This document shows positions 1 through 8,725 of a stretch of 64,000 bases of DNA, one piece after another (the first letter of the stretch is position 1; each line of letters starts with the position of its first letter). The stretch lies in contig NZ_JBEQCS010000007.1 in NCBI RefSeq assembly GCF_046054195.1, positions 62,001 through 126,000 on the forward strand, written 5' to 3'. The translations under genes and the position numbers were made by a program. The notes beneath the pieces are model-generated. The model had not been told where the DNA came from, made no database searches, and saw only the letters and a list, made by a program, of their open reading frames with translations. This DNA comes from Celerinatantimonas sp046054195 (GTDB lineage Bacteria; Pseudomonadota; Gammaproteobacteria; Enterobacterales; Celerinatantimonadaceae).

Positions 1-84
1 CTTTTAGTTAACGCTCATTGAGTGTTTCGATGAGAAATGACATGGTTCTACTAAAGAAGTGTTCTCGCTTCTCCTTTTGCTCTC

Positions 85-114
85 ACCCCGTTGGCTTCAG
101 CGGGGTCTTTTTTT
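85..114 (+). terminator. Rho-independent terminator of an upstream gene
   Basis: A six-base stem (ACCCCG at 85-90, CGGGGT at 101-106) with a ten-base loop is followed by a run of T to 114. It points rightward, so it ends a transcript that begins left of the window. Confidence 0.75.
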
Positions 115-250
115 ATCTGCAATTTATTATCGCCATCTCATGAGTTGTTTTTAAATCAACTTAACATCATGAATAATCAGTAAATATATTGAAAAACCTC
201 ACTGATTATGTGCATTATTGAGTCTTCGTTGATTCTAATGTAAATGGTCC

Positions 251-1465
251 ATGGCAAATCCGTATCGCCATATGTTGGCAAATCCTGGCGCTGTTGCGTT
301 GATGATAACCAGCTTTTTTATCAAGCTCCCTCAAGCGATGGTCAGTATAGGTCTTATCACGATGCTGGTGCAGCATCAAAAACTTTATTGGTTAGCTGGT
401 GGTGTTGCAGCGACTTATACCCTGGTTAACGCATTTTTAAGTCCTCAAATTTCTAAACTAGTTGACCGTCTTGGGCAAAGCCGTGTTTTACCGTTTGTCA
501 CCGCCTTTAGCCTGATAATGTTGCTCATATTGCTTGGTTGTGTTCATTTGAATGCAGCTCTGCCATGGTATTTTATTTTTGCAGCCCTTAGTGGAACAAT
601 GCCAAATATGTCGGCAATGGCACGTGCGCGTTGGGCAGAATTGTTTCGTGGTCGTTCAATGCTACATACTGCGTTTTCATTGGATTCGGTTTTAACCGAA
701 GCGGCCTATGTCATTGGTCCGACATTAGCCATTGGTCTTAGCACGAGTTTATTTGCCGAAGCAGGACCTTTGTTGGCGGTGGTTATTCTAATTTTTGGAC
801 TTACTGTTTTCTTGTGTCAGCGCAAAAGTGAGCCGCGAGTTAATAAAAATGCGCCCTATCAAAAGGGCTCAGCGTTGGCGATTCCAAGCATCCGCTTAAT
901 TTTGCTCTCTTTTATCGCGATGGGAACGATTGGTGGCTCCGTTGATGTCGTCGTAGTTGCTTTTGCCAAAGCCCAGCACATAGCTCAAGCTGCAAGTTTT
1001 ATTTTAGCTGCCTATGCGTTTGGCTCAATGGTCGCAGGATTAGTGTTCGGACTGGTGAGGGTGAAAATTCCCATGGAAAACCAACTGCTTATCAGTGCTA
1101 TCGCAACATCAGTAACTATTATACTGCCTGCGATTTCCCCTAATGTTATGATAATGACGGGGGCGGCATTTATTGCTGGGATGTCCTTTGCCCCTACGGT
1201 GGTGATTGTGATGAGTCTATGCAGTTTAATTTTGCCATCATCAAAACTCACTGAAGGAATTACTTGGGTTTCAACTGGCCTTGGTTGCGGTGTTGCTTTA
1301 GGTGGAATGCTAAGTGGCCGCGTGATTGACTCATTTGGCGCTCGCGCCGGGTTTTGTGTGCCTGTTTTAGCCGGGTTTGTGGTGGTATTTGCGGCTATTT
1401 TAGGCATGCGTGTTTTGCGCCAAGGCCAAGCATCGCTTAAAGAGATTGAAGTATCTGCCACATAG
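251..1465 (+). CDS. MFS-family transporter
   Basis: A 404-residue inner-membrane protein with about twelve hydrophobic segments. After the second helix it carries a DRLGQSR loop (residues ~74-80), which matches the conserved D-R-x-G-[RQ] loop A of the major facilitator superfamily, and a basic central loop near residues 190-205. No substrate-specific motif is recognisable, so the substrate is unknown. The ATG at 251 was chosen because the first helix follows directly; the ribosome binding site is weak. It stands alone, between a terminator on the left and about 250 bp without a convincing gene on the right. An efflux role is possible but is not shown by the sequence. Confidence 0.8.
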   Translation: MANPYRHMLANPGAVALMITSFFIKLPQAMVSIGLITMLVQHQKLYWLAGGVAATYTLVNAFLSPQISKLVDRLGQSRVLPFVTAFSLIMLLILLGCVHLNAALPWYFIFAALSGTMPNMSAMARARWAELFRGRSMLHTAFSLDSVLTEAAYVIGPTLAIGLSTSLFAEAGPLLAVVILIFGLTVFLCQRKSEPRVNKNAPYQKGSALAIPSIRLILLSFIAMGTIGGSVDVVVVAFAKAQHIAQAASFILAAYAFGSMVAGLVFGLVRVKIPMENQLLISAIATSVTIILPAISPNVMIMTGAAFIAGMSFAPTVVIVMSLCSLILPSSKLTEGITWVSTGLGCGVALGGMLSGRVIDSFGARAGFCVPVLAGFVVVFAAILGMRVLRQGQASLKEIEVSAT

Positions 1466-1715
1466 TTATAGGTTCTCCTAAAATATTAGAGGCTAACGAT
1501 GAAATATCGCTCTTCATTACTTGCTGTGACTGATTCTCTAAATTCCAGTTATCTATGATGTCGATATCGGGCATTTAGCTCCTAACTTGCTCTGTTCCTA
1601 ATTGGGCTTTGTCATGGCGCTTATGCTCAGCTTAATGTCAGTACCGAAAGTAGAATTCACTCAAGCCCTTAATTTAAGATGATTGCATCAAGTTAGAGCA
1701 TTTTACCGCTGTTAT

Positions 1716-2657
1716 TTAGTGGGATGACACATAGTCATTGATCGCTTGAGCGGGTGGAATTGCAAAATGCGCTTTCATGCGTTTTACTTCTTCTGCAGGT
1801 GGCAAGCCAAATAGTCGTTTAAATTCACGATTAAACTGTGATGGACTCTCATAGCCAACCGCATAACTGGCGCTGACGGCTGTCATCGATTGTCGAGCCA
1901 TCAGCATTCTTGCTTGATGTAGCCGAACGGATTTGACGTATTGCATCGGTGGCAAGGCTGTTATGGCCTTAAAATGGCTATGAAACGTTGGAACGCTCAT
2001 ACTGACTGAGTTGGCAAGCTCGGGCAAAGTTAATGGTTGTTTATAGTGATTGTGAATATATTTAAGCACCGAGTTGATCTTAGCAAATGGCCCTTGCATG
2101 GATAACGCCGAGCAAATGACATTTCCCTGTTCTTTACTTAAGAAATGAAAATAAAGCTCTTGTAATAATGTTTGGCCTAACACCGCAGCCTCAAGTGGCC
2201 GACTAAGAACTTGTAAAAAGCGTAAAACGGATGCTTTTAAAGCATCATCCATTGGTGTAGACATCATACTTTGTGGCGCTTCTTTGGGAAGCGTGAAACC
2301 ATGCTCTTGCATTTGTAAAAGCATTTTAGACGCGAGCTCAAAATCAAGGTGGATATAAATCGCGAGCAGTGGCTGTTCTTTACTTGCGATTGTTTGCATT
2401 GTAAAAGGCACGGGTACTGAAACAGCCAAATATTGCTGGGCATCATAGATATAACACTTGTCGCCAAAGTATCCTTTTTTACAGCCTTGGCAGACAATGA
2501 CGATTCCTGGGTCATACAACACTGGGGTTTGAGATAAATTTTGATCAGAGCGTAATAACCGAACATCTTTTAGAGGTGTCAGATTGTAGCCCTGCGTTGG
2601 TGCTAGAGCTTTAAATAAGCTTACAATCTGTTCCTCGCGCGAGGTCTCTTGAGCCAT
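1716..2657 (-). CDS. AraC-family transcriptional regulator with AraC_N cupin domain
   Basis: A 313-residue cytoplasmic regulator. Residues ~25-185 resemble the AraC_N (PF06719) ligand-binding domain. Residues ~190-295 form the double helix-turn-helix domain; the signature SYAVGYESPSQFNREFKRLFG lies near 262-282, with P-P following. Regulators of this subfamily, such as E. coli YqhC, commonly control an adjacent oxidoreductase. Here the gene is divergent from a short-chain dehydrogenase across 130 bp, so regulation of that gene is a reasonable inference. The start at 2657 has a GGAGAC-like binding site. The inducer cannot be told from the sequence; aldehydes are possible by analogy only. Confidence 0.88.
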   Translation of the reverse strand: MAQETSREEQIVSLFKALAPTQGYNLTPLKDVRLLRSDQNLSQTPVLYDPGIVIVCQGCKKGYFGDKCYIYDAQQYLAVSVPVPFTMQTIASKEQPLLAIYIHLDFELASKMLLQMQEHGFTLPKEAPQSMMSTPMDDALKASVLRFLQVLSRPLEAAVLGQTLLQELYFHFLSKEQGNVICSALSMQGPFAKINSVLKYIHNHYKQPLTLPELANSVSMSVPTFHSHFKAITALPPMQYVKSVRLHQARMLMARQSMTAVSASYAVGYESPSQFNREFKRLFGLPPAEEVKRMKAHFAIPPAQAINDYVSSH

Positions 2658-2787
2658 GACGTCTCCTGATTATTTTGACTGTTTATCCAAAATCATAAAA
2701 TTAGGCAATTATTTTAGAATATCAGGCCTAATTTACCACTATTTATAATAATATTATGTCACTTCTTGATTTTCTAGGAGTGACATA

Positions 2788-3621
2788 ATGTCAATGAATA
2801 AAACTATTTTAATCACCGGTGTTAGTAGTGGTTTTGGGCAAGCTTTAGCGCAGCAAGCGCTTAAAAGTGGAAATACCGTGATAGGGACAGTGCGCCGCGA
2901 ATCTGATTTACAAGCCTTTGAAGCGCTTGATAAAGAAAGAGCAATTGGCCGAATCCTCGACGTCACCCAAAGCGATGACATGAGCGAAGTCATTGCTGAG
3001 ATAGAGTCATCTGTTGGTCCGATTGACGTGTTGGTAAACAATGCTGGATTCGGCCATGAAGGGGTGATGGAAGAGTCATCAATGCAGGAGATCAGACATC
3101 AGTTTGATGTTAACGTATTCGGGGCAGTTGCCATGATGAAGGCTGTAATCCCATTTATGCGTCAACGTAGAAAAGGGCATATCTTAAATATCACCTCAAT
3201 GGGTGGGTACATTACGATGCCTGGAATTACCGACTATTGCGGTAGTAAGTTTGCGTTGGTTGGAATATCAGAGGCGCTTAGCAAAGAGCTTAAGCCTTTT
3301 AATGTCTTTGTGAGCTCTGTGGCGCCGGGATCTTTTCGGACTGATTGGGCCGGACGTTCAATGTGCAGAACAGCTCGTTCTATTGCTGATTATGATGATA
3401 GTTTCGGCCCTATTCGAGAGGCTCGAGAGGTTAAACATGGTCAACAACTAGGGGACCCAATTAAAGCGGCGCAAGCAATGTTAGAGCTAATCCAAAGCGA
3501 AACGCCTCCTGCGCATTTGTTGCTTGGTTCTGATGCATTAGGTTTAGTCAGAGAGCATTTAGCAAGCTTCAGTGAAGATATTAACCGTTGGGAAAATTTG
3601 ACTCGTTCTACAGACGGTTAA
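2788..3621 (+). CDS. short-chain dehydrogenase/reductase (SDR)
   Basis: A 277-residue NAD(P)-dependent oxidoreductase of the classical SDR fold. The cofactor-binding TGVSSGFG (TGxxxGxG) lies at residues ~10-17, the structural NNAG at ~89-92, and the catalytic Ser with YCGSK (YxxxK) near residues 137-155. An R-R just after the second beta strand may favour NADP(H); this is inference. GGAG lies just upstream of the ATG at 2788. The gene is divergent from the AraC-type regulator and probably under its control. It ends in a hairpin shared with the convergent btuF gene. The physiological substrate is unknown. Confidence 0.88.
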   Translation: MSMNKTILITGVSSGFGQALAQQALKSGNTVIGTVRRESDLQAFEALDKERAIGRILDVTQSDDMSEVIAEIESSVGPIDVLVNNAGFGHEGVMEESSMQEIRHQFDVNVFGAVAMMKAVIPFMRQRRKGHILNITSMGGYITMPGITDYCGSKFALVGISEALSKELKPFNVFVSSVAPGSFRTDWAGRSMCRTARSIADYDDSFGPIREAREVKHGQQLGDPIKAAQAMLELIQSETPPAHLLLGSDALGLVREHLASFSEDINRWENLTRSTDG

Positions 3622-3663
3622 CGCGCTCAAATCTATGAACTATTTCAAATAGGCTTTAAATTA

Positions 3664-3690
3664 AATGGCTTCTATTTAGAAGCCATTTTG
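3664..3690. terminator. Bidirectional hairpin terminator
   Basis: A ten-base perfect stem (AATGGCTTCT at 3664-3673, AGAAGCCATT at 3678-3687) with a four-base loop and short T/A flanks sits between the convergent SDR gene and btuF. The btuF stop codon (3676-3678) lies inside the hairpin. Confidence 0.7.
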
Positions 3691-4533
3691 TGAGTGAGCA
3701 ATTTTTTCGCTCGCTCTTAGAGCATTGAGTTGTTGGCACAGTTGCCCAATGCCTTTGACTAAACGCGGCCCAAAGCGGCTCATCCAGTCTGGGTTTAATT
3801 GAATCAGATGATGTTTAGCTGGCGTATGCCATTGTTGCCAGATTTTTGCACCTTGTGGGTTGTTGCTCGATAATAAAATGGCCTGAGGTCGCGTTGATAA
3901 AATCTGCTCTAAATTCACCTGGGGATAGGCCGTTGCTGCATCGGCAAATACATTACTCGCCCCGCAAAGCGTTAGCGCATCATTAAGCCAACTTTTCTTC
4001 GAAATGGTGATAAACGGATGATGCCAAATCTGATAAAACACTCTTACTTTGGTTTTCCCTGCATAGTTTTTGGCAAAGTTATCCAGTTGAGCTTGCTCTT
4101 GCTGGGCAAGTTTGTGCGCCTGCTGTTCTCTTGAAATAGCTCGGCCAATTTTTTTAGTAATCTCTGGTAGCTGGGCAATATGTTGCGGTGATACATCCAC
4201 AATTGGGATATGAAATTGGCGCAGCGTTGCTAATTGTTGCGGCGGATTGCCAGCTGCCCAGCTTAAAATAACGGTTGGTTTCAAAGCGAGAATTTTTTCT
4301 ATATCAAGATGTTGATAGTCGCCAATAACTGGTTTGTGTTGAGCCTGAAGTGGATAATCACTATGGGCAATAACTCCCACTAAGTCAGAGCCTGCTCCCA
4401 ACGCATAGACAAATTCAGTCAAATTTGGGGCAAGACTAATAATTCGCTCAGAATCTGCCTGAACCTGATGTGAGCCCATCAATAACAGAGCGAATAACGT
4501 AGCGTTTATAAACCGGTGATGATGTAGCGACAT
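3676..4533 (-). CDS. btuF: periplasmic cobalamin-binding protein
   Basis: A class III periplasmic binding protein of the BtuF/TroA fold, which would deliver vitamin B12 to a BtuCD importer. The ATG at 4533 was preferred to an upstream GTG at 4596 because it is followed at once by a signal peptide (basic start, hydrophobic core, cut near VQA-DS). The mature part begins with RIISLAPNLTE and contains GVIAHSDYP and IGDYQHLDIEKI, typical of BtuF. It has 285 residues, slightly longer than E. coli BtuF. It is the last gene of a mtnN, CbiB-like, btuF operon and overlaps the previous gene by 28 bp. No cobalamin riboswitch is visible nearby. Other metal-chelate ligands cannot be excluded. Confidence 0.85.
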   Translation of the reverse strand: MSLHHHRFINATLFALLLMGSHQVQADSERIISLAPNLTEFVYALGAGSDLVGVIAHSDYPLQAQHKPVIGDYQHLDIEKILALKPTVILSWAAGNPPQQLATLRQFHIPIVDVSPQHIAQLPEITKKIGRAISREQQAHKLAQQEQAQLDNFAKNYAGKTKVRVFYQIWHHPFITISKKSWLNDALTLCGASNVFADAATAYPQVNLEQILSTRPQAILLSSNNPQGAKIWQQWHTPAKHHLIQLNPDWMSRFGPRLVKGIGQLCQQLNALRASEKIAHSQNGF

Positions 4534-5462
4534 AATAATAATGGATAAACAACAAGGACAAGATAGTAACCCGCAACTAGATAACAGCGGATACACAGCT
4601 GTTTAAAATCGCTGGTTAATGCGGCCTGATTTTTAGGGCCGAATAAGGCAAAGGAACTGACGAGCCCTTGATAATAGCGTTGTCCACCTAATTGGGCATT
4701 TAGCCAACTGGAGGTCACTCCAATCAGGCGACCACTAGGGGTTCTTGGCCAGCGAAAACCTAATTGATACTGGCGCCAGTTTTTCCCAGGCGAGCCAATC
4801 AAGCACATGAGCCAAGCGAGTAAAAGATCCGGTAAATAACATAGCAATTGATGAAGCTGGTCAGCACTTTTACCAAATTGCTGATAATCCGCTATTTTGC
4901 GGCTCCAGGTTTGGTGTAGTAGTTCGATGATGCGGTAAAATAGTGCTCCATAAATGCCCAATAATGCATACCAGAAAAGCGTTGCAAACCAACCGTGGGC
5001 GAGGCGAATAATCAGTGATTCACTAGCCGCTGCTGTAATTTGCGCTTGCGAAAGTTGGTGGGTATCACGCAGAACCCAATTTGCTAGCTGCATCCGCGCT
5101 AACGGTTCTTGACCATTTTGCAGTTTCTCGCTCACCTGTTTGAGATCGTGCATCACCGGGCGCCATGTGAGCAAGAAAAACAGAATGACAATATCTAATA
5201 ACAGCGGCATATCAGCTAATACTGATAACCCCCAGTAGATGAGCAAAATGACGGCTATCAACAGCCACATGGCGATTGAACCCGCTAATTGTTGCTGTTT
5301 GAGGCCGTTTTCGGCGCGATTAACTCGGGCCGATAGGGCTTTGGCAAATACTTGAAAATAATGAAGAGGATGCCAAGCCTGTGAAGGACCTAGCAACCAT
5401 TCTGCAACGGCTGCGCCAATGGGAAGAAAAAGAGCGACGACGCTTAGCCATTGCTCGTTCAT
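4506..5462 (-). CDS. CobD/CbiB-like membrane protein, divergent
   Basis: A 318-residue inner-membrane protein with four to five membrane segments, of the size of CobD/CbiB (adenosylcobinamide-phosphate synthase). Recognisable family marks are WHPLHYF near the N-terminus, the RDTHQLS segment and a late LFWYALLGIYGAL. The most conserved family stretch, which I know as E-x-x-x-E-N-x-x-D-G-x-x-A-P-L-F-W, reads ESLIIRLAHGWFATLFW here, so E-N, D and P are lost; the later N-T-x-D motif is also absent. It may thus be a paralog with another role; AmpE belongs to the same superfamily. Its ATG overlaps the mtnN stop by one base and its 3' end overlaps btuF, indicating translational coupling. Confidence 0.7.
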   Translation of the reverse strand: MNEQWLSVVALFLPIGAAVAEWLLGPSQAWHPLHYFQVFAKALSARVNRAENGLKQQQLAGSIAMWLLIAVILLIYWGLSVLADMPLLLDIVILFFLLTWRPVMHDLKQVSEKLQNGQEPLARMQLANWVLRDTHQLSQAQITAAASESLIIRLAHGWFATLFWYALLGIYGALFYRIIELLHQTWSRKIADYQQFGKSADQLHQLLCYLPDLLLAWLMCLIGSPGKNWRQYQLGFRWPRTPSGRLIGVTSSWLNAQLGGQRYYQGLVSSFALFGPKNQAALTSDFKQLCIRCYLVAGYYLVLVVYPLLLCRYIITGL

Positions 5463-6157
5463 TAGTTGAGCTCGTCAAGCAATGCTTCAACCAGTGCGGT
5501 TGAGTTTTCAGCAGCCGTTTCCAAAAATTCATCAAACGATTGTGGCGATTCTTTGCCTGCGATGTCAGATAGTGCTCGAATCACAACAAATGGAACTTTT
5601 GCAAGGTGACAAACTTGCGCAATTGCCGCGCCTTCCATTTCAACGGCTTCCATGCCAGGGAAATTATCCCGAGCCTGTTGAATTCGCTCCGGCTGACACA
5701 TAAAAATATCACCGCTGGTAATCAGCCCTTTGACAATTTGATGATCGCTTACTTTGCTTGCAGCGCGCTCTGCAGCATTGATTAGAGCTGAGTCAGCTTG
5801 ATAGCGCGGTGGGTTGGCTGGAAGCTGGCCGATTTCATAGCCAAAAGCGGTGACGTCCACATCGTGATAAGCCAGTTCACTTGAAATAACCACATCGCCG
5901 ACATGCAATTTAGGATTAAAACCACCCGCAGAACCGGTGTTGATAACAGCACTTGGTTGATAGCGCTGCAGAACAACACTAGTGGCGATAGCCGCCGCGA
6001 CTTTACCAATTCCTGAGCGAGTAATGACAACATCATGGCCATTGAGTTGGCCGGCGTAGAATTCACAGCCAGCAAAAGTATAGGTATCTAAATTGGTCAG
6101 CTTATTGCGAAGAGCAGTGACTTCTTGCTCCATTGCTCCGATGATGGCGATTGTCAT
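5462..6157 (-). CDS. mtnN: 5'-methylthioadenosine/S-adenosylhomocysteine nucleosidase
   Basis: A 231-residue cytosolic nucleosidase (Pfs) that splits adenine from methylthioadenosine, S-adenosylhomocysteine and 5'-deoxyadenosine, feeding methionine salvage and AI-2 synthesis. The start IGAMEQEV, the central NTGSAGG, and the C-terminal EMEGAAIAQVC followed by RALSDIAG (with the catalytic Asp) are all present, and the length equals the family norm of about 230. It is the first gene of the operon with the CbiB-like gene and btuF. Removal of 5'-deoxyadenosine, a radical-SAM and adenosylcobalamin by-product, offers a possible metabolic link, but that link is inference. Confidence 0.97.
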   Translation of the reverse strand: MTIAIIGAMEQEVTALRNKLTNLDTYTFAGCEFYAGQLNGHDVVITRSGIGKVAAAIATSVVLQRYQPSAVINTGSAGGFNPKLHVGDVVISSELAYHDVDVTAFGYEIGQLPANPPRYQADSALINAAERAASKVSDHQIVKGLITSGDIFMCQPERIQQARDNFPGMEAVEMEGAAIAQVCHLAKVPFVVIRALSDIAGKESPQSFDEFLETAAENSTALVEALLDELN

Positions 6158-6253
6158 AAATATCTCTTGAGAAAAGGAAAATGGTTGCTGGAATTTTAGC
6201 AGGGAGTTGCTTGCTCTTCCATGCTTGGTGTTTTACAAACACTTAAAACGACG

Positions 6254-6278
6254 AAAGCCCGCTTAAAAAGCGGGCTTT
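6254..6278 (-). terminator. Terminator of the tRNA-Phe/tRNA-Asn unit
   Basis: A nine-base stem (AAAGCCCGC at 6254-6262, GCGGGCTTT at 6270-6278) starts eight bases beyond the tRNA-Asn 3' end on the minus strand. The stem itself supplies the T-rich tail. Confidence 0.75.
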
Positions 6279-6285
6279 CTGAATC

Positions 6286-6361
6286 TGGCTCCTCCTGCTG
6301 GGCTCGAACCAGCGACCTGCGGATTAACAGTCCGTCGCTCTACCAACTGAGCTAAGGAGGA
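6286..6361 (-). tRNA. tRNA-Asn (GTT)
   Basis: A 76-nt cloverleaf on the minus strand. The acceptor arm TCCTCCT pairs with AGGAGGA, the discriminator is G and CCA is encoded. The anticodon loop is CTGTTAA with anticodon GTT, and the T arm carries GGTTCGAGCC. It lies four bases downstream of tRNA-Phe and is surely co-transcribed with it. Confidence 0.97.
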
Positions 6362-6365
6362 ATTT

Positions 6366-6441
6366 TGGTGCCCAGAGGCGGAATCGAACCACCGACACGA
6401 GGATTTTCAATCCTCTGCTCTACCGACTGAGCTATCTGGGC
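6366..6441 (-). tRNA. tRNA-Phe (GAA)
   Basis: A 76-nt cloverleaf on the minus strand. The acceptor arm GCCCAGA pairs with TCTGGGC, the 3' end is ACCA, and the anticodon loop TTGAAAA gives anticodon GAA. It is the promoter-proximal member of a two-tRNA transcript. Confidence 0.97.
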
Positions 6442-6452
6442 GACGGGTCGCT

Positions 6453-6481
6453 ATTAAACGTTTTTTGCAGATTGAAGTCAA
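6453..6481 (-). promoter_or_regulatory. sigma-70 promoter of the tRNA-Phe/Asn unit
   Basis: On the minus strand, TTGACT (6476-6481) and TTTAAT (6453-6458) are separated by exactly 17 bases. They are followed by the GC-rich stretch GCGACCCGTC before the tRNA. Such a GC-rich discriminator is typical of stringently controlled stable-RNA promoters. Confidence 0.75.
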
Positions 6482-6611
6482 CCCTATTTTTACTGATTTT
6501 GTTCGTTTGTCTATGTTTCAACCAGTTTTGTCTTATTCTATGGTTTTAAATGGTGCTTAACACTAAAAATCACGATTGTGCGAGTAATCAGACTACTCAT
6601 TTAATGAACAC

Positions 6612-6626
6612 TGTAATAATATAACG
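6612..6626 (+). promoter_or_regulatory. Zur-box-like palindrome upstream of zur
   Basis: TGTAATAATATAACG agrees with the enterobacterial Zur box core TGTTATANTATAACA at 12 of 14 defined positions. It ends 27 bases before the zur start codon, where an operator would overlap the promoter. This suggests that zur is autoregulated; binding is not shown. Confidence 0.5.
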
Positions 6627-6653
6627 GCCTATTAATCGAACAGCGGTAAGTTT

Positions 6654-7127
6654 ATGCAGCAGCCATTAGCCCATTTAGTGCAAAGTGCCGAACGTTATTG
6701 TGAACAGAATCGACAGCGTTTAACGCCAAATCGGCGTGATGTTTTGGCTATTTTAGTCGATAGTCATATGCCGATGAGTGCTTATGACATTCTGGATGCG
6801 ATGCGCGCGAAACAACCATCGGTTAAACCGCCAACGATTTATCGAGCTCTCAAATTTCTACAAGATGCCCAACTGGTTCATTCGATTGAATCAACGAATC
6901 AATTTTTGGTTTGCTCTCATCTTGATAGTCCCCATCAACCGCAGTTGCTGGTGTGTCAGGTTTGTGGGCAAGTCGAAGAGATCCCATTGAGTGAACACAT
7001 GCAAGCTCACTTAAATGAGAGTGCTAAAGAACATGGGTTTCATCTGATTCATCATGCAATTGAACTGCATGGGATCTGTCAGCATTGCCAAGAGTCATCT
7101 CTATCATCAAACAATCACATCCTGTAG
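6654..7127 (+). CDS. zur: zinc uptake regulator, Fur family
   Basis: A 157-residue repressor that binds DNA when loaded with zinc. The N-terminal winged helix contains RLTPNRRDVLAIL and PPTIYRALKFL (the recognition helix region). The C-terminal part carries two CxxC pairs, CQVC near residue 102 and CQHC near 144, for the structural zinc, plus the His-rich segment GFHLIHHAIELHG. E. coli Zur has 171 residues. These features separate it from Fur itself, which has an HHDH motif. A Zur-box-like palindrome lies directly upstream. The next gene encodes a zinc-dependent endopeptidase of the family found beside the znu genes in E. coli. Confidence 0.93.
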   Translation: MQQPLAHLVQSAERYCEQNRQRLTPNRRDVLAILVDSHMPMSAYDILDAMRAKQPSVKPPTIYRALKFLQDAQLVHSIESTNQFLVCSHLDSPHQPQLLVCQVCGQVEEIPLSEHMQAHLNESAKEHGFHLIHHAIELHGICQHCQESSLSSNNHIL

Positions 7128-7388
7128 ATTGAGAACAAAATTTACGGTTGGTTTGTACGCTAGCTGAGACGATGCTAAGTGAAGCTGCTAAGATAATTGA
7201 GAGTCATAAAGTGATTGTGATGATGCTTGAATCTTTGTGTCACAGGTAAAATTTTTGCATACGAGTGTCACAGATTCGCTAAGTTTCAGTATAAACTCGT
7301 ATCGAATGGTCTCTATATTCAAACTCGTCTATTCAATGCTAAAACAAGCCAATACTCTGATATAAGGTCTAATTGAGTAAGAAGTTAT

Positions 7389-8672
7389 ATGCCTTTAAAG
7401 AAGTTTAACCAAATTTTATCTCGCTGGCGGCAATTACCGAAACGACATCGGCGAGTGTTATTTTCACTAGTCGTTATCGTTATCGTTGCTTTGTGTTGGT
7501 CCCCATCTTCAAATCTCTCGGGCGAGGTCAACTTGCCTCATGGTGAACAGGCCGACAGTTCAAGTGATGATTTTGTCTCTAATAGCCCAGAAATGAAGCC
7601 AGCAAGTGATGCTCAGGTGCCAGACAGTGAATATACCATTGTCAGTGGTGATACCTTGGGCGGGATTTTTGCAAAGCTTGGGCTCAGTCAAACGCAGATG
7701 CGTAACATCTTAGAAAGTGACCAAACTCAGGCTCTGGATACATTAAATCCTGGCGATAAGCTGCGTTTTTGGCGGGATCAAAATAATTTAACTCGCTTTC
7801 AGGTGTATTTTAACCCTGGTTATTACGTTGATTTTAATTTACTTGAAGATGGTAGTTACGACTCAAAAGTCATTCGTTTAGAAGGCGTCTGGAAGCAGCG
7901 TGTCGTTAGTGGTGAGATTAAAGGGAGCCTTTATTTATCTGCGCGAAAACTGGGTTTAACACCAGCACAGATTGAGCAAATTGGCCAAATGTTTAAAGAC
8001 AAAATCAACTTTAGTCGAGAACTTCGCTCTGGTGACCCATTTAAAGTTGTCATTGAAGATCAGTTTGTTAAAGGCCAATCTACCGGTGAGAATAATTTAT
8101 TAGCGGTGCAAATTATCAATCAGGGACGCCATTTTAATGCGTTTTTGTTTGATAATGGTAAATATTATGATGAAAAAGGCCAAAGCCTGACACGAGCATT
8201 TTTGCGTTATCCGACCAAGCGTCATTATCGCATTAGTTCACCATTTAATCTGCACCGGCGTCACCCGGTTACTGGGCGGATTATGCCTCATTATGGCACT
8301 GACTTTGCCTGCCCTGTCGGCACTAAAATTATGGCAACGGGCGATGGCGTAGTAACGCGGGTGATTCGTCATCCATATGCTGGGTTGTACATTGTGATTC
8401 GCCATGGCAGCACTTACATCACGCGCTATCTGCATTTGAGCAAATCTTATGTGCACCGCGGTCAGCCAGTCAAACGTGGACAGGTGATTGCCTTATCGGG
8501 GTCCACTGGGCGTGTTACTGGGCCTCATCTGCATTATGAGTTTCGGATCAATAATCGCCCGGTCAATCCGATGAGCGCTAAGATCCCAATGGCGGCGGCA
8601 GTTTCACGCAAAGATATGCCTGAATTTAAGAAAAATGTTGAAAAATTATTGGCGGTAATGGCTAAAAGTTAG
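7389..8672 (+). CDS. mepM: murein DD-endopeptidase MepM-like (OapA LysM-like + M23)
   Basis: A 427-residue envelope enzyme expected to cut peptidoglycan cross-links to allow insertion of new material. Residues ~22-40 form one N-terminal membrane anchor. A LysM-like OapA region around residues 82-135 starts YTIVSGDTLGGIF. The M23 domain occupies residues ~290-400 with its zinc ligands in HYGTDFA (H-x3-D), an isolated His in RYLHLS, and GPHLHYEF (HxH). The length is close to the 440 of E. coli MepM (YebA). In E. coli this gene is next to znuA; here it follows zur, so a zinc link persists in altered form. A terminator follows. Confidence 0.9.
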   Translation: MPLKKFNQILSRWRQLPKRHRRVLFSLVVIVIVALCWSPSSNLSGEVNLPHGEQADSSSDDFVSNSPEMKPASDAQVPDSEYTIVSGDTLGGIFAKLGLSQTQMRNILESDQTQALDTLNPGDKLRFWRDQNNLTRFQVYFNPGYYVDFNLLEDGSYDSKVIRLEGVWKQRVVSGEIKGSLYLSARKLGLTPAQIEQIGQMFKDKINFSRELRSGDPFKVVIEDQFVKGQSTGENNLLAVQIINQGRHFNAFLFDNGKYYDEKGQSLTRAFLRYPTKRHYRISSPFNLHRRHPVTGRIMPHYGTDFACPVGTKIMATGDGVVTRVIRHPYAGLYIVIRHGSTYITRYLHLSKSYVHRGQPVKRGQVIALSGSTGRVTGPHLHYEFRINNRPVNPMSAKIPMAAAVSRKDMPEFKKNVEKLLAVMAKS

Positions 8673-8696
8673 CCGATTGAGAGCCGTCATAACTTG

Positions 8697-8722
8697 AAAA
8701 GCCTGCGATTGCAGGCTTTTTT
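8697..8722. terminator. Bidirectional terminator between mepM and the ProV-like gene
   Basis: The stem AAAAGCCTGC/GCAGGCTTTT (8697-8720) with loop GATT and T-runs on both strands separates two convergent genes. Confidence 0.85.
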
Positions 8723-8725
8723 ACT

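Noticed and set aside
1466..1715. Short frames after the MFS gene (for example 1499-1558 and a broken frame to about 1682)
   Set aside because: No binding site, stops inside and no recognisable family; possibly gene debris, but it cannot be supported.
3636..6250. Cobalamin riboswitch for the mtnN-cbiB-btuF operon
   Set aside because: No B12-box-like sequence was seen upstream of mtnN or btuF, and the first gene is not a cobalamin gene.
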